Assembly (NCBI GenBank): GCA_002418265.1
Contig: DIDS01000019.1
Coordinates: 1 to 64,000 of the forward strand
Length of the DNA stretch: 64,000 nucleotides
Direction: 5' to 3'
From: Acidimicrobiia bacterium UBA5794
Lineage (GTDB): Bacteria > Actinomycetota > Acidimicrobiia > Spongiisociales > UBA5794
Position numbers and translations under genes: made by a program. Positions 43,033 to 51,516 of the stretch are shown here, one piece after another (within the stretch, counting starts at the first letter, position 1; every line of letters starts with the position of its first letter). Below the pieces are notes generated by a model, which worked only from the letters and a program-made list of their open reading frames with translations, did not search any database and had not been told where the DNA came from.

Positions 43033-44468
43033 CCCTTTACCCCTACCCGGACACCTGCAAACCGAGCGGGCGATGCCGAATGTCCGGTGTGAGCAACCTG
43101 AACCGGTTGACCTTTCCCACAGTTCGGGACACCCCAATGGGTCCACTCGCTCTCACCGGCAAGCCGGTCAAGGGAACCCCAGAACTGTGGTGTGATGCCG
43201 GTGTACGTCGGGTTCTTGAGCATCCGACCGAGCTTCCCGTTCTTGATCTCGTACCCGATCTCGCATCCGAACTGGAAGTTGAGCCTGCGGTCGTCGATGG
43301 ACCAGGATCGGTTTGTCCCCATGTAGACACCATCGTCGGTGTCAGAAATGATGTCGTCGAGCGTTCCGTCCCCGGGGAGCAGACCAACGTTGGTCATTCT
43401 CACCATCGGGATCCGGTTGTATCCGTCTCCGCGCACCATTCCGCCCGGTCGGAGACCGGCGACCGCGGCAGAGTCACGGCCAGAGAGGACACCGACCCAG
43501 ATTCCGTTCTTGACGATGTCGACACACGATGCGGGCGATCCCTCGTCGTCGTAGCCGAACGTCCCGAGCGCTCCGGGGATGGTCGCATCCGCGGTGATGT
43601 TCATGAGTTCGGATCCATACCGATGGGTTCCTAGTTTGTCGAGTTCGAGGTGGCTTGTCCCTGCGAACGCTGCTTCCCATCCGAGGATTCGATCAAGCTC
43701 GATGGCGTGTCCAACGGATTCGTGTATTTGGAGGGCGACCTGGGAGCTCTCAAGAATCAGGTTCGTTTGACGTTCCTCCATCTCTGGCGCAGTAAGCAAG
43801 GCAACTGCTTCTTCAGCAATGCGTTCGGCATGATCGGAGTAGTTCCACTTCCGAATCGTTTCGTAGCCCCCAGTCTCGTACTGGCCGAATGATTGCGGGT
43901 ACGACCTGATCTGGGTTTCGTGTTCACCGATCGCCGTCGCTGTGTAGAAGCCACCCGCTTCAACGATGTGCTGCTCGATGCGGTGCCCGATCGAAGAAAC
44001 GAACCATTTGCGGGTGTCCCACCCGGCCACCATGCCGTAGGCCAAGTTGATGCCCTCAACCCTCTGCATCGTTGCGGTGAGGTCAACGAGCATGTCCACT
44101 TTTTCGGTGGTCGGGACATCGAACGGGTTCTCGATGTGGGGTGTCTCCCAGAAGGCTTCAACAACGGGGACATCGGCAAACTCAAGCAACGGACCCGCCA
44201 CGGCAGCTGATGCCTTGGCGATTGCAGCTGCAAGTTCACCGCACGAACGCAGACCAACATTGGATAGGTCTCCGGTCGAGGCAAATCCCCACGACGATCC
44301 GATCAACGCCCGGACACCGACGCCGATCCGCTCCGAGACGTCAAGTGTTTCGAGATGCTGATTCTGCACCTCGATCGATTCTTCCTTGGCGACAACGGCC
44401 CTGGCATCAGCGTACGTTGCACCGGCATCGATCGCGGCCAGAACGCCCATCTCAGCTCGGTCGAACAT
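43029..44468 (-). CDS. tldD: TldD metalloprotease
   Basis: A 479-residue TldD. The zinc motif HESVGH (HExxxH) is at residues 249-254, and the C-terminal cysteine/histidine region (WGVPNCGKGQP) carries the third-ligand area. The remaining pattern (GGYETIRKW; TIPGALGTFGYDDEG) matches TldD. It acts with TldE on extended peptides. It overlaps the DtxR-type gene by one base (TGATG) and is therefore translated under that regulator. Confidence 0.95.
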   Translation of the reverse strand: MFDRAEMGVLAAIDAGATYADARAVVAKEESIEVQNQHLETLDVSERIGVGVRALIGSSWGFASTGDLSNVGLRSCGELAAAIAKASAAVAGPLLEFADVPVVEAFWETPHIENPFDVPTTEKVDMLVDLTATMQRVEGINLAYGMVAGWDTRKWFVSSIGHRIEQHIVEAGGFYTATAIGEHETQIRSYPQSFGQYETGGYETIRKWNYSDHAERIAEEAVALLTAPEMEERQTNLILESSQVALQIHESVGHAIELDRILGWEAAFAGTSHLELDKLGTHRYGSELMNITADATIPGALGTFGYDDEGSPASCVDIVKNGIWVGVLSGRDSAAVAGLRPGGMVRGDGYNRIPMVRMTNVGLLPGDGTLDDIISDTDDGVYMGTNRSWSIDDRRLNFQFGCEIGYEIKNGKLGRMLKNPTYTGITPQFWGSLDRLAGESEWTHWGVPNCGKGQPVQVAHTGHSASPARFAGVRVGVKG

Positions 44469-45142
44469 CAGACTCTCGAGGCAGTCGGTTTCACACGAAT
44501 GGCACCCGCAGCATCTGCAGCGAGCTGTACCGGTCCATTCGACGTCCCGAGCACCACGCTGCCATCGGCAGCTGAGGCAAGAACCGTCACCGTCGTACCG
44601 CGCACAGCCCCTTGGGAGGCCAGAAAGGCGTCAAATGGCGTGGCGACCTCAAGCACCTCCATGTCTGCACCCGGTGGAGCTTCAGCAAGGGGAATACCTT
44701 CCGAGGCCGCAGAGCCACGGCCGTGTGGGATTGGCTTTCCCGTCGGCCCGAACTGTGGATCTCCGAGGAACCCTGCCAAACGGTCCGCTACGAGTTCTGG
44801 CGTGACATGTTCCATCTCGCACGCAATCTCGTCTGCACGCTCGGGCGTGAAGCCAAGGTGTTCGGAGAGAAACAGGCCCCACAACCTCCGACTGCGAAGT
44901 ACAGAATCCGCCAACAACGATCCTTCAACGGTCAGGGAGACACCCTTGTACGGCGTGTAACTGACGAGTCCGAGACCTTCGAGCTTCTTCACCATCTGGT
45001 TCGCAGAGACCGACGAAACCTCGAGGGCTCGGGCGACATCCGATACGGCAATCGGTGGAACCGATCCATCCTCGACCGCGCGAGCGATCGTGATGAGGTA
45101 CATCTCCTCGGCCTCTGTCGGTATGTGTGTGTGTTGAATCAT
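44468..45142 (-). CDS. DtxR/IdeR-MntR family metal-dependent transcriptional regulator
   Basis: A 224-residue regulator. An N-terminal winged HTH (VSDVARALEVSSVSANQMVKKLEGLGLV) is followed by the dimerisation and metal domain with EMEHVTPEL. The Cys/Glu/His cluster of the primary metal site is kept in ACEMEH. The CPHG ligand loop that some DtxR proteins use is FGPTG here. A C-terminal FeoA/SH3-like domain ends the protein. The ATG at 45142 starts a conserved MIQHTHIPTEAEEMY; upstream sequence is rejected. It heads the tldD-tldE-DUF2007 operon. Confidence 0.88.
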   Translation of the reverse strand: MIQHTHIPTEAEEMYLITIARAVEDGSVPPIAVSDVARALEVSSVSANQMVKKLEGLGLVSYTPYKGVSLTVEGSLLADSVLRSRRLWGLFLSEHLGFTPERADEIACEMEHVTPELVADRLAGFLGDPQFGPTGKPIPHGRGSAASEGIPLAEAPPGADMEVLEVATPFDAFLASQGAVRGTTVTVLASAADGSVVLGTSNGPVQLAADAAGAIRVKPTASRV

Positions 45143-45146
45143 CAGA

Positions 45147-45169
45147 GGTACCAAGGGTACCGGACCGGT
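45147..45169. promoter_or_regulatory. Candidate operator upstream of the DtxR-type gene
   Basis: GGTACCAAGGGTACC (45147-45161) carries two GGTACC palindromes. They are followed by ACCGGACCGGT (45159-45169), which is symmetric about its central A. Both lie within 30 bases of the regulator's ATG. Autoregulation is common in this family, but the sequence is not a textbook DtxR or MntR box. Confidence 0.3.
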
Positions 45170-45209
45170 TTTGCCTGCTGAGCAACGCGGGTGCTGATAC
45201 CGTTGTCCG

Positions 45210-45650
45210 ATGCACAATCTCGTAGGAACCTGGAGACTGGTCGACTGGAACGTGGAGATCGGTGGTCGCACCGTCCGCCCGTTTGGCGGCTCGGCAGTCG
45301 GTCTCCTCACATACACGAACGACGGTCGCATGATGGCATCCCTCATGAAGAAGGACCGCGACCTCCTCGACACCCACTCCTTTGCCCAGGCACATGCTCT
45401 CGACCGTGCGGCTGCAGCGGTTGGCTACATCTCATACGCCGGCACCTACTTCGTCGAGGGAGATGAGGTCCACCACGATGTGGAGTTGAGCCTGTTTCCC
45501 GATTGGGTTGGCGCGACACAGACCCGATTGATCCGCTGGATCGATCAGCCCGATGGAACGACACACCTCGAGTTGTCCTACGTGCAACCGGGAGCGGGAA
45601 GAAAGGCCACCAATACACTTCGGTGGTCCAGAATCACCACGGAGGACTGA
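45210..45650 (+). CDS. Lipocalin-like domain protein
   Basis: A 146-residue beta-barrel protein of the lipocalin-like (Lipocalin_5) type. It starts NLVGTWRLVDWNVE, with the GTW signature. GLLTYTNDGRMMASLM and GYISYAGTYFVEGDEVHHDVE follow in family order. No signal peptide is present. It is followed after 2 bases by an aldehyde dehydrogenase gene, and the two form an operon. A ligand is not known. Confidence 0.85.
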   Translation: MHNLVGTWRLVDWNVEIGGRTVRPFGGSAVGLLTYTNDGRMMASLMKKDRDLLDTHSFAQAHALDRAAAAVGYISYAGTYFVEGDEVHHDVELSLFPDWVGATQTRLIRWIDQPDGTTHLELSYVQPGAGRKATNTLRWSRITTED

Positions 45651-45652
45651 TC

Positions 45653-47158
45653 ATGACGACCCTTGCCGAATGGACCGAGGCGGCCGCCGCCGTTGAACCC
45701 AGGAACCAGATGTTCATCGAAGGTGAATGGGTTGACGCGCAGTCCGGAGCAACGTTTGAGACGATCAATCCGGCAACCGGCACCGTGATCACCTCGGTAG
45801 CCGAAGGCGACGAGGCCGATATTGACGTTGCGGTGCGATCGGCCCGTGCATCCTTCGAGGATGGACGGTGGGCGAACCTGTCACCACGTGACCGCGGCCA
45901 AGCCCTGATCAGACTCGCGGGGCTCATCGACTCACACGGCGAAGAGCTGCAACTCCTTGAGACCCTTGACGTCGGAAAACCGATCCGCTATTCACGTCGT
46001 GTTGATGTCGCCCAGGCGGTCCACACCTACTCGTGGTACGGAGAGGCAGCAGACAAGCTCTACGACGACATTGCGCCAACCGGTCCGAACGCCCTGGGGC
46101 TGATCACACGCGAACCGATCGGAGTTGTTGGTGCTGTGACCCCTTGGAACTTCCCCATGATGATCAACGCATGGAAACTCGCACCGGCACTGATGGCTGG
46201 GAATTCAGTCGTGTTGAAGCCAGCCGAGCAGTCGCCGCTTTCAGCATTGCGTATCGCCGAACTCGCCATCGAAGCTGGAATCCCTCCCGGCGTCCTGAAT
46301 GTGGTTCCGGGGTACGGCGAGACGGCCGGTAGGGCACTTGGCCTCCATCCCGACGTTGATGGCATCACATTCACGGGTTCAACCGAGGTCGGCAAGCTCT
46401 TCCTCCAGTACGCCGGCCAATCGAACATGAAACGGGTCTCTGCTGAGACGGGCGGGAAGACACCGAACATGATCTTCGCTGATGCACCCGATCTCAACTT
46501 TGCCATCGGTGCTGTGGGCTTCTCGATCTTTTGGAATACGGGAGAGATGTGCATCGCAGGGTCTCGGCTGCTCGCCGAGCGATCGGTCTACGACCGCGTC
46601 GTGGAGGAGGTTGGAGCGATGTCGGGTGGCTGGACACCCGGTGACCCGCTCGATCCTGCAACGAAGGCAGGGCCGATCGTCGACCAGTCCCAGCTCGATC
46701 GCGTGTGCCACTACATCGACCGTGGTGTCGATCAGGGTGCACGCCTTGTTGCCGGAGGAAGTCGGACCTTGACCGAGACGGGCGGCTACTTCGTGGAGCC
46801 GACCGTGTTCGCAGATGTTTCCAACGACATGGACATCGCTCGCGACGAGATTTTCGGACCGGTGCTGAGCATCATCCCGTTCGACTCCGAAGAAGAGGCC
46901 CTGGCGATAGCAAATGAGACCCGATTTGGACTCTCGGCTGCACTGTGGACCTCGAATCTCGGCCGTGCCCATCGAATGTCGGCCGCATTGAAGGCTGGAA
47001 CCGTGTGGGTCAACAACTTCGACACATCAGACATCACGGCCCCGTTCGGCGGCTACAAGGAGTCCGGCTTCGGTGGCAAGGACAAGTCGCTCCTCGCCCT
47101 CGACAAGTACACCAACGTCAAGACCACCTGGATCAACCTCGGCCGCGGCGGCGTCTAG
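45653..47158 (+). CDS. NAD(P)-dependent aldehyde dehydrogenase (BetB/PuuC-like)
   Basis: A 501-residue ALDH superfamily enzyme. It has PWNFPMMINAWK, the catalytic glutamate in SAETGGKTPNM, the FTGSTEVG cofactor loop and the nucleophilic cysteine in NTGEMCIAGSRL. FDTSDITAPFGGYKESGFGGKDK resembles betaine- or gamma-aminobutyraldehyde-type dehydrogenases. The ATG at 45653 has GGAGG 7 bases upstream. It is the second gene of an operon with the lipocalin-like protein. The natural aldehyde is not known. Confidence 0.93.
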   Translation: MTTLAEWTEAAAAVEPRNQMFIEGEWVDAQSGATFETINPATGTVITSVAEGDEADIDVAVRSARASFEDGRWANLSPRDRGQALIRLAGLIDSHGEELQLLETLDVGKPIRYSRRVDVAQAVHTYSWYGEAADKLYDDIAPTGPNALGLITREPIGVVGAVTPWNFPMMINAWKLAPALMAGNSVVLKPAEQSPLSALRIAELAIEAGIPPGVLNVVPGYGETAGRALGLHPDVDGITFTGSTEVGKLFLQYAGQSNMKRVSAETGGKTPNMIFADAPDLNFAIGAVGFSIFWNTGEMCIAGSRLLAERSVYDRVVEEVGAMSGGWTPGDPLDPATKAGPIVDQSQLDRVCHYIDRGVDQGARLVAGGSRTLTETGGYFVEPTVFADVSNDMDIARDEIFGPVLSIIPFDSEEEALAIANETRFGLSAALWTSNLGRAHRMSAALKAGTVWVNNFDTSDITAPFGGYKESGFGGKDKSLLALDKYTNVKTTWINLGRGGV

Positions 47159-47160
47159 AA

Positions 47161-47330
47161 GCCCCCCTGCTCCTCGCAACGCTCGTCGCGTCCCCCCGCT
47201 CCGCGGGAGGACGGTTGCTCAGATTCTTCCCGTCCCCTCGGGCTGCCCGGGGGGACGCGGAGCGATACCTGCGCAGCAGGCGCTGCTCCGCAGGGGGGCC
47301 TCTCCATGGGGAACAGTTGCCGAGCGCCTC
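47161..47330. repeat. GC-rich dispersed element, copy 3
   Basis: The convergent gap between the aldehyde dehydrogenase and flavin reductase genes. 47161-47215 is the reverse complement of 3531-3585 with two mismatches. The rest contains C-run/G-run pairs and TGCGCAGCAGGCGCTGCTCCGCAG, which can form strong hairpins. It may terminate both genes. Confidence 0.85.
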
Positions 47331-47816
47331 CTACCGGAGTTCGGTGAACCCTCGGTTGACGTAGAGGAGGGACTTGGCATCACCGACCGTGCCTCGGCGA
47401 ACCAACCCGTAGAGCACCCAATGGTCGCCCATCTCCGTGCGTTGGATGGTCTCGCACTCAAACACCTGGAAGGCCTCGGCGAGGATCGGTCCCGCCACAG
47501 GTGTCTCGGGATCGGACCATTCAACGGATCCGAACTTGTCGGCGCCTCTTGTGGCGAAGAGCATGGCCGTGTCCTCGGTGCCCTGCGGCATGAAGTTGAC
47601 GGTGTATCCATCTGCCGAGATCATGGCATCAAGTGATCCCGTGATCTTGTCCACACATACGAGAACGATCGGTGGATCAACCGAAACCGACACAAACGCC
47701 GAGACCGTGATCCCAACGGGCCCCTCGGTTGTGTTGACGGTCACGATTTCGACCGACACCGCGTGCCGAGACATGGCGTCCTTGAAGTCCTCGCCATCCA
47801 TCACCGCGCCATCCAT
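47331..47816 (-). CDS. Flavin reductase-like, FMN-binding protein
   Basis: A 161-residue flavin reductase (HpaC/RutF-like) domain protein. It contains VSVEIVTVNTTEGPVGITVSAFVSVSVDPP, the conserved FMN-binding block, and later YTVNFMPQGTEDTAMLFA. The ATG at 47816 has GGAGG 5 bases upstream, which decides the start over longer frames. It may supply reduced flavin to a monooxygenase. No oxygenase gene is adjacent. The divergent gene is HMG-CoA lyase. Confidence 0.85.
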   Translation of the reverse strand: MDGAVMDGEDFKDAMSRHAVSVEIVTVNTTEGPVGITVSAFVSVSVDPPIVLVCVDKITGSLDAMISADGYTVNFMPQGTEDTAMLFATRGADKFGSVEWSDPETPVAGPILAEAFQVFECETIQRTEMGDHWVLYGLVRRGTVGDAKSLLYVNRGFTELR

Positions 47817-47877
47817 TGATCCTCCGTACCCGTTGCCGGGAGGGTAACGAAGAAGGGCATTCCGCCTTCCATTTCCC

Positions 47878-47954
47878 GAAGTCAGAAGTCTGTCATCGGT
47901 CATCGGTCATCGGTCATCGGTCATCGGTCATCGGTCATCGGTCATCGGCAGCCG
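47878..47954. repeat. Heptanucleotide array in a divergent promoter region
   Basis: Two flanking units (GAAGTCA, GAAGTCT) are followed by eight perfect GTCATCG units (47892-47947) and then a diverged unit, GCAGCCG. The array lies 17 bases before the HMG-CoA lyase ATG and 61 bases before the flavin reductase start, in reverse. It fills most of the shared intergenic region. Confidence 0.95.
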
Positions 47955-47970
47955 GTCATATCATGGTCGC

Positions 47971-48876
47971 ATGACACGTCGCATCGACATCGTTGAAGTT
48001 GGTCCCCGCGATGGGCTGCAGAACGAGGACAGAATCCTTTCGACCGATCAGAAGGTACGCCTGATCGAGCACCTTCTTGAAGCCGGGGTCCGTCGCATTG
48101 AGACTGTTTCATTTGCTCACCCCACCCTCGTTCCACAGATGGCCGATGCTGAAGCCGTAATGGCGCGCCTTCCCGAAGGGGATGGGGTTTCCTACATCGG
48201 GCTTGTGATGAACCAACGAGGGTGGCAACGAGCCTGTGAAACGCGTGTCAATGAGATCAACATCCCCGTGTTCGCAACCGACACCTTCAACGAGAAGAAC
48301 CAGGGTGTCTCCACGGACGAGTCGATCGAGACACTGGCACAGATTGCGGTCGAGGCGTCCGCTGCCGGTCTCGGAGTCACCGCCACGATTTCGGCTGCTT
48401 GGGGTTGTCCCTTCGAAGGCGAGGTACCCACCGAGCGGGTCGTTGCGATCGCCCGGAGGCTCGCCGAAACAGACATCGACGAACTTGCTCTCGGCGACAC
48501 GATTGGCGTTGCTGATCCGTGGTCGGTGACCGAACGCATCGCAGCCGTGCAAACCGTCACTGGGGATCTCCCGTTGCGAGTCCACTTCCACGACACACGC
48601 AACACGGGCATTGCCAATGTTCATGCCGCAATCGACTCGGGCGTTTCCGTGATCGATGCATCCGTTGGCGGCATCGGGGGTTGCCCATTCGCACCTGCGG
48701 CGACCGGCAACATCGCGACGGACGATCTCGTCTACATGCTCAACCGTGCCGGATTTGAGCACGGAATCTCGCTCGATGCCCTCATCGGGATATCACAAGA
48801 AATGGAAGACGTACTCGGCAAGACGGTACCTGCCATGTTGCCCAAGGCAGGAGACTTCCCAGGAGGGTTGCAATGA
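47971..48876 (+). CDS. Hydroxymethylglutaryl-CoA lyase
   Basis: A 301-residue HMGL-like TIM-barrel lyase that splits HMG-CoA to acetoacetate and acetyl-CoA in leucine or isoprenoid-derived carbon degradation. The N-terminal EVGPRDGLQNE is the substrate and metal motif. The HFHDT motif binds the divalent cation. The catalytic cysteine lies in VGGIGGCPFAP. The start lies immediately after the heptanucleotide array with no clear SD. It overlaps the Dabb gene by ATGA. Confidence 0.94.
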   Translation: MTRRIDIVEVGPRDGLQNEDRILSTDQKVRLIEHLLEAGVRRIETVSFAHPTLVPQMADAEAVMARLPEGDGVSYIGLVMNQRGWQRACETRVNEINIPVFATDTFNEKNQGVSTDESIETLAQIAVEASAAGLGVTATISAAWGCPFEGEVPTERVVAIARRLAETDIDELALGDTIGVADPWSVTERIAAVQTVTGDLPLRVHFHDTRNTGIANVHAAIDSGVSVIDASVGGIGGCPFAPAATGNIATDDLVYMLNRAGFEHGISLDALIGISQEMEDVLGKTVPAMLPKAGDFPGGLQ

Positions 48877-49169
48877 TCAGACATGTTGTTTTTTTCGAGT
48901 TCAAGGATGGAGTCAGCCAAGAAGACATCGAGGAAATGGAAGCCGCGCTCAAGGCACTCCCCGACGCCATCGACACCATCGAGGCATACACGGTCGGTCC
49001 CGACATCGGCCTGTCAGAGTCGGCGGTTGATTTCGCAGTGGTTGCCGACTTCGCAACACCCGAGGGATATCTCGCATACCGAAGCCACCCTGCCCATGTT
49101 GCTGCGGTCGAAAGCTTCGTCAACCCCATCGTTGCCCGGATCTCACGCATCCAGTTTGAAGTCAATTAG
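48873..49169 (+). CDS. Stress-responsive alpha/beta-barrel (Dabb) domain protein
   Basis: A 98-residue dimeric ferredoxin-like Dabb protein. It starts MIRHVVFFEFKDGVS, and HPAHVAAVESFVNPIVARI is the conserved C-terminal helix and strand. It is translationally coupled to HMG-CoA lyase by an ATGA overlap. Its stop overlaps the stop of a convergent membrane protein by 8 bases. The function of the family is broad and often unknown. Confidence 0.88.
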   Translation: MIRHVVFFEFKDGVSQEDIEEMEAALKALPDAIDTIEAYTVGPDIGLSESAVDFAVVADFATPEGYLAYRSHPAHVAAVESFVNPIVARISRIQFEVN

Positions 49170-49977
49170 TCACGGTCGGTCGGTGCACTCCACGTACGAC
49201 AAGCACGATCGACGCCAGAGCGGCCGTCCCCAGGCCAGCGGCGATCGGGGCGATGTCCCAAAACGCCTCGGTTCCACCGACGACGGCTGCCACGATCAGA
49301 TAGGTGCCTGCAGCGAGGCGTGACATCCGTAGGCGCCGATTGTCAAGGTGGCCACCGCTGCGGTCCGTTGGTGAGACGGTTGACACGCGAATGATTGAGA
49401 CTGCTGCGACGACGGCAACAGCCCCAGCCAGAGCAAGCGTCTCGGTCGAGACCGTGATCACATCGAGATCTGCCAAGTAGAACGCACCAACGAACGACAC
49501 GGCAAGCACCCCGACAGCCCACCAGCGAAGTGGTCCGACCTCGGGTGCCTCCTTAAGCCACACCAAAGCGAAGATTCCGATCGGCCATGCCCAGATCTCT
49601 CCCCCGGATCCGAACCCGACGATTGCGACGAGCAGGAGGTCGGATGCTGTGAGGAACCGTCCAACGGTTCCGGTCGTCATCCGAAGCGTCAACATCGCCG
49701 CACCCGTGATGAGCGCGTTTGGCACATCCACGAACACTGCGGCTCCCGCCAGCACCATTGCGAGCGTTGCCACGTGCACATGGTCCGGATCGAGCTCTCG
49801 ACCGATCATCCACGCAATCGCGACGGAAATCGCCGATGTCACCGCCTCGGCGTAAGTCAGCCGATCGCCGAAGGCAGCAAGGGCGATGAACCCGGCAAGG
49901 AAAACGAGGAAGCCGCCCGCAAAGATGCGGTTCGAAACCAATCGGATGTCAATGCCTCGTCCGAGACCGCCGAACAT
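49162..49977 (-). CDS. Integral membrane protein of unknown function
   Basis: A 271-residue protein with about eight hydrophobic segments (FLVFLAGFIALAAFG; VAIAWMIG; TLALAGAVAVVAAVSI). It also has a polar loop TDRSGGHLDNRRLRMSR between the last segments. No transporter motif is recognised. It converges with the Dabb gene, and it lies 27 bases after the di-heme gene, possibly in the same transcript. Confidence 0.72.
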   Translation of the reverse strand: MFGGLGRGIDIRLVSNRIFAGGFLVFLAGFIALAAFGDRLTYAEAVTSAISVAIAWMIGRELDPDHVHVATLAMVLAGAAVFVDVPNALITGAAMLTLRMTTGTVGRFLTASDLLLVAIVGFGSGGEIWAWPIGIFALVWLKEAPEVGPLRWWAVGVLAVSFVGAFYLADLDVITVSTETLALAGAVAVVAAVSIIRVSTVSPTDRSGGHLDNRRLRMSRLAAGTYLIVAAVVGGTEAFWDIAPIAAGLGTAALASIVLVVRGVHRPTVTN

Positions 49978-50004
49978 GCTCCACCTACCTGATCGTTCCG
50001 AACG

Positions 50005-51387
50005 CTACAACGACTTGAGGAAGTGGAGCAGGCGCTCCCGATCGTCGGCATCAAGCTTGATGAACTGTGCTGCGGATGCCGTTGCCTCTCCGCCGTGCCA
50101 CAGGATCGCTTCTTCGATCGAGCGTGCCCGTCCATCGTGGAGGAATCCCGCATTGGGGTTCACTGCCCGGGTGAAGCCAAGTCCCCACAGCGGAGGCGTT
50201 CGCCATTCAGTGGGACCGGCAGTGCCGTCCGTTCGACCATCACCCAGACCCTCTCCCATGTCGTGGAGGAGCATGTCGGTGAATGGGTAGATGGTTTGAT
50301 TCGCGAGGGCGTCGACCTCATGATCACCGGTCTTCCACCGCTCGATGTGGCATGCGTCGCATCCGATTGACTCGAAGATCGCTTGTCCCCTGATCACCGA
50401 TGCATCGTCAAGGCCGACTCTTGCGGGGACTCCAAGGGTTTGGGCATAGAAGACGACAGCACCGATTCGATCTGACGAGATCTCGGGGTTTCCTCCGGTG
50501 GGTGCTTCGCTGCACGCGACCTGACCGATCGGACAGTTTTCGTCTGGCATCATCGGCGAGGTGATGCCAAGGTCGAGAAGGTATGCCAACGCAGTCTGGT
50601 CTGCGACGGTTGCGATGTTCGCCTTGAGCCCAAACCGCCCAAGAGCTGGTTCGCCCGAAAGCGTCTCGACCACCGACGCCACCCCCGAAATGCCGTCGCC
50701 GTCGAGGTCGTCGGGATCGGCATGTGAACGGATGTCATCAGCAGGTATGGCTTCGAGGAGACCGACACCGATCAGCGCGGGTGCGGACCTCAGACCGGAT
50801 GCATGCGCACCAGTGAGTGAACCGAAGCGTTCGTTGGAAACGTCGATGATTGGGGATCGAAGCGTGTAGCTGGTTCCGTCCCGATACCTGCCTTCTGTCT
50901 CCGTCCATGTGACACGGATGTCGGCCTCCGGCTCAACCCCGTCAATGGCTTTGCTCTGGAGCTGCACACCATACGCATCAAGGGTCGTGGCTGTTCCATC
51001 TGGTGTGATGAAACGGATGATGGGAGCCGCATCGGGGTGGTCCGGAGCGCTGGATCTGCCATCGCCGAGGTGACACCCAGCGCACGACGTCGCAAGGAAC
51101 GTGGGTCCGAGGCCATCTTGATCCGGTTGGCCGCTTGACGCAACGGACCAGGGTTTCGTAAAGAACTGGTCCCCGATGAGGAAGCGGGCGACCTGCCGCT
51201 CTGTCAGATTTGCGGCAGGTTGGCTGAAGGCTCCGACACCTCTGGCTTTGACTGTTCCATCGCCACCGGGAGCTCCGGGCCCCGAGCGGGATGGATTCGG
51301 TGTAACGCTCAGCGTGCAGGCCGATACCGCCACAGCCAAGACAGTGCACAGCAATGTCAGTATCAGGTTCACACGGTTCGCGGCCAT
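50005..51387 (-). CDS. Di-heme oxidoreductase family lipoprotein (c-type cytochrome)
   Basis: A 460-residue member of the di-heme oxidoreductase (DUF1111-type) family. The N-terminus is a lipoprotein signal with VSAC as lipobox (Cys24). Two heme c attachment sites are seen: CAGCH at about 102-106 and CDACH in the C-terminal third. The domain has the family sequences GLGPTFLATSCAGCH and TPPLWGLGF. It should be an electron-transfer or peroxidase-like protein outside the membrane and depends on the ccm genes in this window. The second of two in-frame starts (TTG-ATG) is chosen. Confidence 0.85.
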   Translation of the reverse strand: MAANRVNLILTLLCTVLAVAVSACTLSVTPNPSRSGPGAPGGDGTVKARGVGAFSQPAANLTERQVARFLIGDQFFTKPWSVASSGQPDQDGLGPTFLATSCAGCHLGDGRSSAPDHPDAAPIIRFITPDGTATTLDAYGVQLQSKAIDGVEPEADIRVTWTETEGRYRDGTSYTLRSPIIDVSNERFGSLTGAHASGLRSAPALIGVGLLEAIPADDIRSHADPDDLDGDGISGVASVVETLSGEPALGRFGLKANIATVADQTALAYLLDLGITSPMMPDENCPIGQVACSEAPTGGNPEISSDRIGAVVFYAQTLGVPARVGLDDASVIRGQAIFESIGCDACHIERWKTGDHEVDALANQTIYPFTDMLLHDMGEGLGDGRTDGTAGPTEWRTPPLWGLGFTRAVNPNAGFLHDGRARSIEEAILWHGGEATASAAQFIKLDADDRERLLHFLKSL

Positions 51388-51450
51388 CAAGGCATCGTAC
51401 GCTGGTGACGGACTCGACCGGAATGTCAGGAAGCCAGCCCACAGAACGCG

Positions 51451-51502
51451 GCGTACCCTGGGTTCCAGTGGACATATGTGTCGGGTGGAGCCCAGGGTAC
51501 GC
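51451..51502 (-). terminator. Inverted repeat with GCGTACCCTGGG arms
   Basis: GCGTACCCTGGG (51451-51462) and CCCAGGGTACGC (51491-51502) form a perfect 12-bp stem with a 28-base loop. It lies just past the stop of the secreted protein and upstream of the di-heme gene. There is no T-run. Part of the loop and one arm match sequence at 22.4 kb, and GCCCACAGAACG upstream matches 26.35 kb. Confidence 0.5.
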
Positions 51503-51516
51503 GGTCTCGGCGACTG

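Noticed and set aside
43033..43146. Extended N-terminus for TldE
   Set aside because: The 38 extra residues overlap tldD and are not TldE-like. The ATGA junction at 43032 is decisive.
41695..45142. The DtxR-TldDE locus as a RiPP biosynthesis cluster
   Set aside because: No precursor peptide, YcaO, LanM/LanC, radical SAM or transporter gene is present next to it.
47878..47954. The heptamer array as a CRISPR array
   Set aside because: The unit is 7 bases with no spacers, and no cas gene is nearby.
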